Shown here in pieces: positions 1-5,224 of a DNA stretch of 6,255 bases (within the stretch, counting starts at the first letter, position 1; each line of letters starts with the position of its first letter). Under the pieces are notes generated by a model. It was not told the origin of the DNA and did not search any database. It was given only the letters and a program-made list of their open reading frames with translations. Source of the stretch: Deltaproteobacteria bacterium (GTDB taxonomy: Bacteria > Desulfobacterota_B > Binatia > Bin18); assembly GCA_012271025.1 (NCBI GenBank), contig JAAXHF010000257.1:1-6255 (forward strand), in the 5' to 3' direction. The position numbers and the translations under genes were made by a program.

Positions 1-738
1 GACCCGCCAGCCCGGCATATTGTACGACTTGGACAGGGTGAAAAACTCGACCCCAATATCTTTGGCGCCCGGCACCTGCAGAAAACTCGGCGGGCGGTAG
101 CCGTCAAAAAACAGGTCGGCGTAGGCAAAATCGTGGACCACAAACAGATTATTGTCCCGCGCAAAATCGACCACGCGCTCAAAGAACTCCAGCTCGACGA
201 CCGTCGTGGTCGGATTATGGGGAAAGTTGATCAACAGCATCTTAGGTTTCGGCCAGCACTGACGTACGGTTTCCTGCAGCGAGGCAAAGAAGTCCTGGCC
301 GGGCATCAGCGGCACGACCCGCAGGTCGGCGTTGGCCATCACAATCGAGTACTGGTGGATGGGATAGGTCGGGCTGGGACAGATGGCGACCTCACCCGGC
401 CCCAGGATGGCCAGGGCGAGGTGTGACAGCCCCTCTTTTGAGCCGATAGTCACCACCGCTTCGGCGTCCGGGTCAAGCGCAACATCGAAGCGACGCCGAT
501 ACCAGTCGCAAATCGCCGCGCGCAGCTTATAGATGCCGCGTGAGCTTGAGTAGCGGTGGTTCTGAGATTTGTTGGCCGCCTCGACCAGTTTATCGACCAC
601 GTGCCGGGGGGAGGCCTGGTCGGGGTTACCCATGCCAAAATCAATAATATCCTCGCCGGCCCGGCGGGCCTCCATCTTCATCTTGTCGAGGGTGGCGAAC
701 AGGTAGGGCGGCAGTCGTTTGATGCGGGGAAATTCCAT
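1..738 (-). CDS. alaC: Class I/II PLP-dependent aminotransferase, AlaC-like (3' end beyond window)
   Basis: This is a fold-type I aminotransferase that uses pyridoxal phosphate in the cytoplasm. The closest type I recognise is AlaC, glutamate-pyruvate transaminase; LL-diaminopimelate aminotransferase is a related alternative. The window holds the first 246 residues, and the C-terminal part, probably 140-160 residues, is off the left edge. Visible motifs are the N-terminal RLPPYLF (8-14), DFGMGNPD (33-40), the phosphate-binding SKEG (100-103), NFPHNPTT (171-178, with the conserved Asn175), HDFAYADL (202-209, where Asp203 would pair with the pyridine nitrogen) and SKSYNMPGW (236-244), where Lys237 is the Schiff-base lysine. 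The ATG at 738 is the first possible start, because an in-frame TGA lies only two codons upstream (745-747). The gene diverges from the mazEF cassette. The family call is firm, but the exact substrate is not settled by the sequence. Confidence 0.9.
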   Translation of the reverse strand, partial: MEFPRIKRLPPYLFATLDKMKMEARRAGEDIIDFGMGNPDQASPRHVVDKLVEAANKSQNHRYSSSRGIYKLRAAICDWYRRRFDVALDPDAEAVVTIGSKEGLSHLALAILGPGEVAICPSPTYPIHQYSIVMANADLRVVPLMPGQDFFASLQETVRQCWPKPKMLLINFPHNPTTTVVELEFFERVVDFARDNNLFVVHDFAYADLFFDGYRPPSFLQVPGAKDIGVEFFTLSKSYNMPGWRV

Positions 739-753
739 GCGGGTTCAACCCAC
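739..753 (-). promoter_or_regulatory. Small hairpin between the ribosome binding site and the start of the aminotransferase gene
   Basis: The 15 bases directly before the ATG read GTGGGTTGAACCCGC on the minus strand. They can fold into a six-pair stem (one G-U pair) with a TGA triloop. The Shine-Dalgarno-like AAAGG (754-758) abuts the hairpin upstream and the start codon abuts it downstream. The stem would either bring a distant ribosome binding site closer or hide its GGTG extension. This is a structural inference only. Confidence 0.35.
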
Positions 754-814
754 CTTTGCGTAAAACCTTTGGAGCTGGGCGATCGTAGCACGCCCTGCGA
801 TCACAGTCTGTACG

Positions 815-843
815 GATATAGTTGATTTCAGGCACAGGGTCAA
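815..843 (-). promoter_or_regulatory. Candidate sigma-70 promoter for the aminotransferase gene
   Basis: On the minus strand TTGACC (838-843, 5/6 to the -35 consensus) is followed by exactly 17 bases and then TATATC (815-820, 4/6 to the -10 consensus). Transcription would start near 808, leaving a leader of about 70 nt before the ATG at 738. This is a sequence match only. A second, weaker -10-like TACGAT lies closer to the gene, near 784-789, without a good -35. Confidence 0.5.
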
Positions 844-946
844 ACACAGCCAGCCGCCCGGCAAGCACGGACAATCGGCCGACGGCGTCCCGCAGCCGAG
901 CGGCCACAGCACCGCAATCGGCTATGAGGACGGGAAGAAAGCAGGC

Positions 947-974
947 TTGACAGCGATCAAATAGTAATTACTGT
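947..974 (+). promoter_or_regulatory. Candidate promoter of mazEF
   Basis: A perfect -35 box TTGACA (947-952) stands in front of an AT-rich stretch. The best-spaced -10 is TACTGT (969-974, 16-base spacer), which keeps only the key A2 and T6 plus T1. A better -10 match, TACAAT (978-983), lies inside the second palindrome, but it is 25 bases from TTGACA and has no good -35 of its own. The exact -10 is therefore open. Either choice puts RNA polymerase on top of the palindromes. Confidence 0.5.
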
Positions 975-991
975 AAGTACAATTTTGTACT
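963..991 (+). promoter_or_regulatory. Alternating palindrome, probable MazE/MazEF operator
   Basis: Two perfect palindromes stand side by side: AGTAATTACT (963-972) and AGTACAATTTTGTACT (976-991, 7-base arms with a 2-base spacer). Their centres are 16 bp apart. The AGTA and TACT half-sites alternate four times, so the inner pair TACT-gta-AGTA (969-979) forms a third inverted repeat that competes with the outer two. AbrB-fold antitoxins and their toxin complexes normally repress their own promoter through such repeats, and E. coli mazEF has an alternating palindrome of this general design. Operator function here is inferred from position and symmetry. Confidence 0.65.
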
Positions 992-992
992 C

Positions 993-997
993 AGGAG
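993..997 (+). promoter_or_regulatory. Ribosome binding site of mazE
   Basis: AGGAG lies 10 bases before the ATG at 1008 and supports that start. It begins one base after the second palindrome ends, so the operator-promoter and the translation start are tightly packed and the mRNA leader must be short. Confidence 0.75.
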
Positions 998-1007
998 AAA
1001 GACCAAC

Positions 1008-1262
1008 ATGGGCAAAGCAACGGGCACCAGAGAGGTCAAACTGATCGCCGTCGGCAATTCCAAGGGCATCCGTCTGCCAAAGGTTTTGCTCCAGAAGTAC
1101 GGCTGGAGCGACTCGCTCGTCTTGGAAGAAAGAGAGGAAGGCGTCTTTCTGTACAGCAAGGAGAAGCACAAGCTCTCCTGGAAAGAAAGCTACCGTGCCA
1201 TGGCCGCCGACAGGGAAGACTGGAGCGACCTTGAGGCGACGGTCGCCGACGGTCTGGATTGA
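1008..1262 (+). CDS. mazE: MazE-type antitoxin, AbrB/SpoVT fold
   Basis: This 84-residue protein is the antitoxin of a type II toxin-antitoxin pair. It would neutralise the toxin encoded next to it and repress the shared promoter. The N-terminal swapped-hairpin DNA-binding domain covers about residues 9-48, with the signature VGNSKGIRLPK (15-25) and a beta strand ending in GVFLYS (45-50). The C-terminal part (57-84) is acidic and carries WKESY (58-62) and EDWSDLEATVADGL (70-83), the type of flexible tail that MazE proteins wrap around MazF. Length is normal for the family. The start has an AGGAG ribosome binding site. The stop codon TGA overlaps the toxin start, as expected for coupled translation with the antitoxin made first. 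Confidence 0.92.
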   Translation: MGKATGTREVKLIAVGNSKGIRLPKVLLQKYGWSDSLVLEEREEGVFLYSKEKHKLSWKESYRAMAADREDWSDLEATVADGLD

Positions 1263-1594
1263 TGGCAGCCTTTCCCCAGCGATACGCCATATATTTTGCC
1301 GACCTCAATCCCACCGTGGGTGGAGAGATTCGCAAAGTGCGGCCGGTCGTGGTGGTCAGCCAGAATGAGATGAATCAGTTTCTGGATACGGTTGTCGTCT
1401 GTCCCCTCACCTCTGCGTTGCACCCCGAGTGGCGGAGCCGGCTCCAGATACAGTGCGCAGGCCAGGATGCCGAGATTGCCGTGGACCAGATCCGAACCAT
1501 CAGCAAGCGGCGGCTGAGACGCAGGCTTGACCGCTTGTCTGCGGCCGAGGCGGCTCAGCTCCGGCGCCTTATCACGGAGATGTATGGAGAGTAG
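1262..1594 (+). CDS. mazF: MazF/PemK-type endoribonuclease toxin
   Basis: This 110-residue protein belongs to the MazF/PemK family of sequence-specific mRNA interferases, which form dimers that cleave single-stranded RNA and stop growth when the antitoxin is degraded. The full set of family motifs is present: NPTVGGEIRKVRP (16-28), with the catalytic-type Arg27, the VVVVS strand (29-33), VVCPLTS (45-51), with the Thr50 that matches the second active-site residue, and DQIRTISKRRL (75-85). I chose the ATG at 1262, which shares its A with the mazE stop (TGATG). The in-frame TTG one codon earlier is less likely. There is no strong ribosome binding site of its own, so translation probably depends on mazE. 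The protein looks intact. Its cleavage sequence cannot be told from the protein. Confidence 0.95.
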   Translation: MAAFPQRYAIYFADLNPTVGGEIRKVRPVVVVSQNEMNQFLDTVVVCPLTSALHPEWRSRLQIQCAGQDAEIAVDQIRTISKRRLRRRLDRLSAAEAAQLRRLITEMYGE

Positions 1595-1668
1595 GGAAAG
1601 TCCACAGTCGCTTCAGAGAGCGCCGCGGTCACCAGTGGCTTTTCGGTACCTTTCCATCCCTCGCCCTG
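1595..1668. other. Convergent spacer between mazF and rsmI
   Basis: Only 74 bases separate the stop codons of two genes that face each other. I looked for a stem followed by a T-run on both strands and found only weak stems, such as CGCT/AGCG around 1613-1626. There is no convincing intrinsic terminator, so transcripts may run into each other here. Confidence 0.6.
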
Positions 1669-2538
1669 TCAGGTTTCGCCTTGCTCGTTTTTTATCTTGA
1701 GCCCCAGCACGTAGACCTCCCGTTTGGAGAGACCGTAGCGCTCGCTCAGCCGGCCGGCGATCTCCTTGAGTGACAGTCCTTGGGCTGCAAGCCGGCCGAT
1801 CTCCTCGCGAACGACCCGCTCCTCGGTCGGGGCTGTTTCAGCGGAGCAGCCGGCGACCAGGAGCGTCACCTCGCCCTTAATCTGCCGTCCGTGCAGGCAG
1901 GTTTGCAGCTCGCTCAGCCGGCCGCGCAACACCTCTTCAAAGCGCTTGGTCAGCTCGCGACCAATGACCGCCGGGCGGTCACCCAGGATGTCACACATGT
2001 CGGCCAGGCTGTCGGCCAGACGGTGGGGGGATTCAAATACCACGAGGGTGCGGGTTTCGGCTTGCAAACGCAGCAGGGCTTTACGACGCTGGCCCTGTTT
2101 GGCCGGCAGGAAGCCCTCAAAGGCGCACCGGTCGGTGGGCAGCCCGCCGACGCTCAGCAGGGCGGTCAGCATGGACGGGCCGGGGACGGGCACGACGCAC
2201 ACACCGGCCTGCCAGGCGCCCTGCACGAGACGGTAGCCGGGGTCGGCAATGCCGGGCGTGCCTGCGTCGCTGACCAGGCCGATTGACTGGCCGGCCCGTA
2301 GCTTGTCGAGCAGAGCCGGCGCTTTTTTACGTTCAATCTGATCGTAATAGCTGGTCAGCGGAGTGCTGATATTGTAGTGGGCCAGCAGCCGGCGGGTGCG
2401 GCGGGTATCCTCAGCCGCAATCAGGTCAACCTCTTTGAGGATACGCAGCGCGCGCAGGGTGATATCTTCGAGGTTGCCAATCGGGGTGGCGACGACGTAC
2501 AACCTGCCCGGCTCGGTCGTCTCGCTCGGGGGGGCCAT
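1669..2538 (-). CDS. rsmI: 16S rRNA (cytidine1402-2'-O)-methyltransferase RsmI
   Basis: RsmI uses S-adenosylmethionine to methylate the 2'-OH of C1402 in 16S rRNA, at the ribosomal P site, and helps decoding accuracy. The 289-residue length is typical. The tetrapyrrole-methylase-like fold shows every family motif: ATPIGNLED (17-25), AEDTRRTRRLL (42-52), SDAGTPGIADPG (90-101, SAM binding), PGPS (119-122), FEGFLP (140-145), ESPHRL (169-174), ELTKRFEEVLRG (195-206) and KGEVTLLV (221-228). A small helical C-terminal domain follows, with GLSLKEIAGRLSERYGLSKREVY at about 254-276. The start ATG is preceded by GAGG at 2547-2550, 8 bases away, and lies 17 bases after the stop of the dehydrogenase-like gene, so it is probably the last gene of that operon. 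Codons 2-4 contain a run of seven C. Confidence 0.97.
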   Translation of the reverse strand: MAPPSETTEPGRLYVVATPIGNLEDITLRALRILKEVDLIAAEDTRRTRRLLAHYNISTPLTSYYDQIERKKAPALLDKLRAGQSIGLVSDAGTPGIADPGYRLVQGAWQAGVCVVPVPGPSMLTALLSVGGLPTDRCAFEGFLPAKQGQRRKALLRLQAETRTLVVFESPHRLADSLADMCDILGDRPAVIGRELTKRFEEVLRGRLSELQTCLHGRQIKGEVTLLVAGCSAETAPTEERVVREEIGRLAAQGLSLKEIAGRLSERYGLSKREVYVLGLKIKNEQGET

Positions 2539-2555
2539 GGTCTGCGCCTCGGCCC

Positions 2556-3338
2556 CTAGCCCATCAAGCCCTGGTTTGCCCCGCCGTCAATGGTGATATT
2601 CGCCCCATGAATGAACGCGGCTCTGTCCGAGGCCAGAAACAGGATCAGGTCGGCCACCTCTTGAGGCTGGCCGACCCGACCAATCGGGGTCATCTTCTGC
2701 AAGGCTTCCTCAGGACTGCCGCTCTGGGGACTGAAGGTCGAGATGAAACGCTGGAGGCGTTCGGTCAGGATCGGACCCGGATTCACCCCCACCACCCGAA
2801 CCTTCTTTTTGGAGCCCTCGTCGGCCAGCGCCTTGGTAAAATGGTTGAGCGCGGCGTTGGCCGCCCCGCCGATCATATAGCTGCCCATCGGCTTGAGCGC
2901 TCCGGTGCCGATGACATTGACGATCACCCCGCCCTGCTGGTGCTGCATGTGGGGCAGGACCGCCCGGGCCATCCGCATATAGCCGAAAAATTTGAGCGTC
3001 CAGTCGTCCAGCCAGGCCTCGTCCGGCAGCTCCAGAAAATCGCCCGGCCGCGCGCTACCGGCATTATTGACCAGGATATCCACCCGCCCGAACTCCGCGA
3101 CGCAGCGCGCCACCACCGCCGTGATCACCTCGCCTTGGGTCAGGTCGGCCGACATGGCCAGGATTTTCCCCGCCCCCCGCTCGCCGGCCAGCCTGACCGT
3201 CTCATCCAGGGCGTCCTGACCCCGCGCGCACACCAGGACCGACGCGCCCTCGGCAATGAGGCTGAGCGCCGTGGCTCGCCCAATGCCCTTGCTGCCACCG
3301 GTCACAATTGCGACTTTGCCCTCCAGATCGAGTTGCAT
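2556..3338 (-). CDS. SDR-family protein with a degenerate catalytic site
   Basis: This 260-residue protein has a complete short-chain dehydrogenase/reductase Rossmann fold. It shows the nucleotide-binding TGGSKGIG (13-20), ADLT (64-67, adenine-ring contact region), NNAG (91-94), NPGP (186-189) and the C-terminal IDGGANQG (250-257). The catalytic tetrad is missing. The Asn of helix 4 is Lys117, the Ser after the NVI strand is Gly144, and the Tyr-x3-Lys motif is Gly157-x3-Asn161 (GGAANAAL), although a Tyr154 lies nearby. A known set of bacterial SDR homologues carries a similar G-x3-N arrangement before AAL, so this looks like a subfamily rather than a decayed gene. Its reaction, if any, is unknown. 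AGGAGG (3343-3348) precedes the ATG at 3338. The OB-fold gene ends 8 bases upstream, so the two are very likely co-translated and functionally linked. Confidence 0.9.
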   Translation of the reverse strand: MQLDLEGKVAIVTGGSKGIGRATALSLIAEGASVLVCARGQDALDETVRLAGERGAGKILAMSADLTQGEVITAVVARCVAEFGRVDILVNNAGSARPGDFLELPDEAWLDDWTLKFFGYMRMARAVLPHMQHQQGGVIVNVIGTGALKPMGSYMIGGAANAALNHFTKALADEGSKKKVRVVGVNPGPILTERLQRFISTFSPQSGSPEEALQKMTPIGRVGQPQEVADLILFLASDRAAFIHGANITIDGGANQGLMG

Positions 3339-3342
3339 ACGC

Positions 3343-3348
3343 CCTCCT
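3343..3348 (-). promoter_or_regulatory. Ribosome binding site of the SDR-like gene
   Basis: A perfect AGGAGG on the minus strand overlaps the TAG stop codon (3347-3349) of the OB-fold gene and sits 4 bases from the ATG at 3338. It fixes the SDR start and suggests translational coupling between the two genes. Confidence 0.8.
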
Positions 3349-3757
3349 ACACGGGTTTGAACTTGGGAAGATACACCTCGGGCTCGTGCTCTTCAAAAAT
3401 CACCTCGACCGGCATGCCGATCCTGATGTCTTCGTTGCTGACGTGCTCCAGACTGCTGACCATGATGAGTTCGGGGTCTTCGTCGAGCTGAACCTGGACC
3501 ACGTTGTACGGCACCTTTTCCCGGGCCGCAGGATGCACCGGATGGGTGATAATGGTGTACGAGTAGACCGTGCCCCGGCCACTGACCCTGACCCACTCCC
3601 GGCCCAGGACCTCACACGGCCCGAACAGGTTGGGCGGATACCACTGACCGGACTCCTTGTGGCGCTGCATCCACAGCTCGCCACGCTGACAGCCGTCCCA
3701 GTACTGCTGGGCGTCAAAGCTGGGAATAGGACGGGGAAAGTTGGGGGTGTCTGCCAT
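3347..3757 (-). CDS. DUF35-type OB-fold protein with an eroded zinc ribbon
   Basis: This 136-residue protein matches the Zn-ribbon plus OB-fold (DUF35) family. Members often act as small partners of thiolases, MaoC/ChsH1-type hydratases or other acyl-CoA enzymes. The N-terminal helix (about 14-27) is followed by a zinc-ribbon-like stretch WMQRHKESGQWYPP (29-42) and then the OB domain: SGRGTVYSYTII (59-70), PYNVVQVQLDEDPELI (83-98), IRIGMPVEVIFEE (111-123) and a terminal LPKFKP (130-135). In usual members the ribbon has two CxxC pairs. Here only His33 and Cys48 remain as possible ligands, so zinc binding is doubtful. Its ribosome binding site AGGAGG is at 3767-3772. It lies 30 bases after murD2 and 8 bases before the SDR-like gene. 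No acyl-CoA enzyme is in view, so the partner may be the SDR-like protein; that is inference. Confidence 0.85.
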   Translation of the reverse strand: MADTPNFPRPIPSFDAQQYWDGCQRGELWMQRHKESGQWYPPNLFGPCEVLGREWVRVSGRGTVYSYTIITHPVHPAAREKVPYNVVQVQLDEDPELIMVSSLEHVSNEDIRIGMPVEVIFEEHEPEVYLPKFKPV

Positions 3758-3766
3758 GCCGTATGT

Positions 3767-3772
3767 CCTCCT
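3767..3772 (-). promoter_or_regulatory. Ribosome binding site of the OB-fold gene
   Basis: AAAGGAGG on the minus strand, with core AGGAGG at 3767-3772, lies 9 bases upstream of the ATG at 3757. It is the strongest ribosome binding site in the window and supports that start. It falls in the 30-base gap after murD2, which holds no terminator. Confidence 0.8.
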
Positions 3773-3787
3773 TTGTCAGCCTCTCCT

Positions 3788-5224
3788 TTATCGCATCGGC
3801 CCGGATGTCTCTAGGCCGTGTCCGTCGCCGGCCAGACGCCGTACCCAGTCTTTGAACAGCCGGCCGCGTTCCCGGTAGTCGGTGAACAGCCCAAAACTCG
3901 GCGACGCCGGCGAGTGCAGGCAGATCTTCCCCGGCGCGGTATGCGCGTAGGCCAGCCGCACGGCGCGTTCCATGCTGTTGACAAAAAAAGCGTGCGGTGC
4001 GGGCTGTGACGCCGCAGCCGACCGGGCGCGGACCGCCTGCCAGATCCGCGCTCCGCTGGTCGGAAACAGCACCAGGTTCCTGATCCCGCCGCCGACCAGC
4101 CGCCCGGCCAACTCGGAGAAGTCGAGGTGACGGTCATGACCACCCAGCAGGACGGTCTGCACGTCCGGGCCAAGGGCGGCCAGGTGGGCCAGGGTGACCT
4201 CGGGCACAGTCGCCAGCGGGGCGTTGTAAAAGCTGATGCCGCGGTAGGGACCGAGCCGCTCAAAGCGGTGCTCCAGAGCCTCGAAGCCGCGCACGGCCCG
4301 GCGCAGGGGCTCGCCCCTGACTCCCAACAGCCGAGCTGTTGCGACTGCGGCCAGCACGTTGGGCAGATTGAAATCGCCCAGCAGCGGAATGTCTGCGACA
4401 GCCAGCAGCGGTTCTTCGCCGCCCGCTTCCGAGCGCACCACGATCATGTCCGACGACACGAAACAGCCCCGGTCCAGGCGCCGCCGGGCCGAAAAGGGCA
4501 CAGTCCGGGCGCGGGAGTCGGCCGCCGCCCAACTCAGCCGGACCGATTCGGCGTTATAGATCAGATAATCCCCGGCCGATTGGAAGCGGGCGATATTCAG
4601 CTTGGCCCGCACATAGTCCTCGAAGCTCGGGTAGTAATCCAGATGGTCAGGCATGATGTTCAGCACCACGGCAATATGCGGGCCCTGCCGCAGGCCCTCC
4701 AACTGGTGCGAGGACAGCTCATGGACGAAGATGGTCCGAGCGTTGGTGTCGGCAACGATGTCGAGCGGCGGTCGGCCGATATTGCCAACCAGCCGCGCGT
4801 CCATGCCGCCGCGCAGGATGGCGTGGGTCAGGGCGGCGGTTGTGCTTTTGCCCTTGGTGCCGGTAATGCCGATAATCGTCCCCGGACAGTTGCCGAAAAA
4901 GAGGGCGGTATGTGAGGTGAGCTTGCCCTGGGCTGCGGCCCGCTGGATAGCGGGCAAGGTAGGAGGAATACCGGGAGATTTGATGACCACGTCATAGTCG
5001 GCCAGGCTGTTCAGATAGTCCGCCCCCAGGTGAAGCCGCAGCCGCCCGGACTGGGCGCGGAGGCGGTCTTGGGCCGGCCCGCTCAGCCCATCGAACTCGG
5101 CCCGGTCGGCCACCCCGAAGCGTTTGTCGGGAAAACGCCGGCACAGAAACTCGAGGCTGGACAGCCCCTCCTGACCCAGCCCCAGGATAAGGACCGACGG
5201 GGTTTCGAGAGCCGCAAACTTCAC
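3788..5224 (-). CDS. murD2: MurD2-type UDP-MurNAc-L-Ala : L-glutamate ligase (MurD homologue)
   Basis: This 478-residue Mur ligase is a cytoplasmic, ATP-dependent enzyme that adds glutamate to UDP-MurNAc-L-alanine in peptidoglycan precursor synthesis. Its three domains are visible. The N-terminal Rossmann domain has LGLGQEG (14-20) and KSPGIPP (82-88). The central ATPase domain has the P-loop GTKGKSTT (122-129), ELSSHQL (169-175), LNIMPDHLDYY (188-198), Lys208 in the place of the carbamylated lysine, and FNLPNVLAA (285-293). The C-terminal domain has EHRFE (318-322), GGHDRHLDF (361-369) and SPASPSFGLF (438-447). The canonical DSKATN motif is replaced by APLATV (335-340). Because it is joined to murL, I infer the MurD2 type, which accepts L-Glu rather than D-Glu. 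The start is GTG at 5224, overlapping the murL stop as GTGA. A plain MurD with a changed motif is the alternative. Confidence 0.85.
   Translation of the reverse strand: MKFAALETPSVLILGLGQEGLSSLEFLCRRFPDKRFGVADRAEFDGLSGPAQDRLRAQSGRLRLHLGADYLNSLADYDVVIKSPGIPPTLPAIQRAAAQGKLTSHTALFFGNCPGTIIGITGTKGKSTTAALTHAILRGGMDARLVGNIGRPPLDIVADTNARTIFVHELSSHQLEGLRQGPHIAVVLNIMPDHLDYYPSFEDYVRAKLNIARFQSAGDYLIYNAESVRLSWAAADSRARTVPFSARRRLDRGCFVSSDMIVVRSEAGGEEPLLAVADIPLLGDFNLPNVLAAVATARLLGVRGEPLRRAVRGFEALEHRFERLGPYRGISFYNAPLATVPEVTLAHLAALGPDVQTVLLGGHDRHLDFSELAGRLVGGGIRNLVLFPTSGARIWQAVRARSAAASQPAPHAFFVNSMERAVRLAYAHTAPGKICLHSPASPSFGLFTDYRERGRLFKDWVRRLAGDGHGLETSGPMR

Larger units (their letters stand above)
739..1007. 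other. Intergenic region between two divergent genes
   Basis: This 269-base spacer separates the aminotransferase gene (leftward) from mazE (rightward). Its left part carries the aminotransferase promoter, leader and hairpin, and its right part, from about 947, the AT-rich mazEF promoter-operator. The middle (about 850-940) is GC-rich, and I see no conserved gene in it on either strand. Frames open through it do not resemble any family. Confidence 0.7.

Noticed and set aside
1259..1261. TTG at 1259 as the mazF start
   Set aside because: The next codon is ATG, which forms the usual TGATG overlap with the mazE stop. It gives a normal MazF N-terminus.
1595..1668. Bidirectional terminator between mazF and rsmI
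   Set aside because: Only 4-5 base stems with mismatches were found and no T-run follows any of them on either strand. It is not enough to call a terminator.
1766..2286. Two overlapping plus-strand frames opposite rsmI
   Set aside because: rsmI is intact and strongly conserved on the other strand. These frames are incidental.
2528..2534. Run of seven G (C on the coding strand) in codons 2-4 of rsmI as a phase-variation switch
   Set aside because: Seven bases is short for slippage control, the genome is GC-rich, and a housekeeping rRNA methyltransferase is an unlikely target. Probably chance.
2607..3491. Long plus-strand open frame of 294 codons opposite the SDR-like and OB-fold genes
   Set aside because: Its product has no recognisable motifs, and the minus-strand frames encode clear protein families over the same bases. 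It is an antisense shadow caused by GC-rich codon use.
1748..3870. Recurring CAGCCGGC-like words
   Set aside because: They fall inside coding frames and reflect Arg-Leu and Ala-Gly codons in a GC-rich genome, with irregular spacing and no longer shared sequence. They are not a repeat family.
4127..4915. Plus-strand open frame of 262 codons opposite murD2
   Set aside because: It lies wholly within the conserved MurD frame, and its product is low in motif content and rich in Gln/Gly/Val typical of reverse-strand reading. No ribosome binding site or family match supports it.
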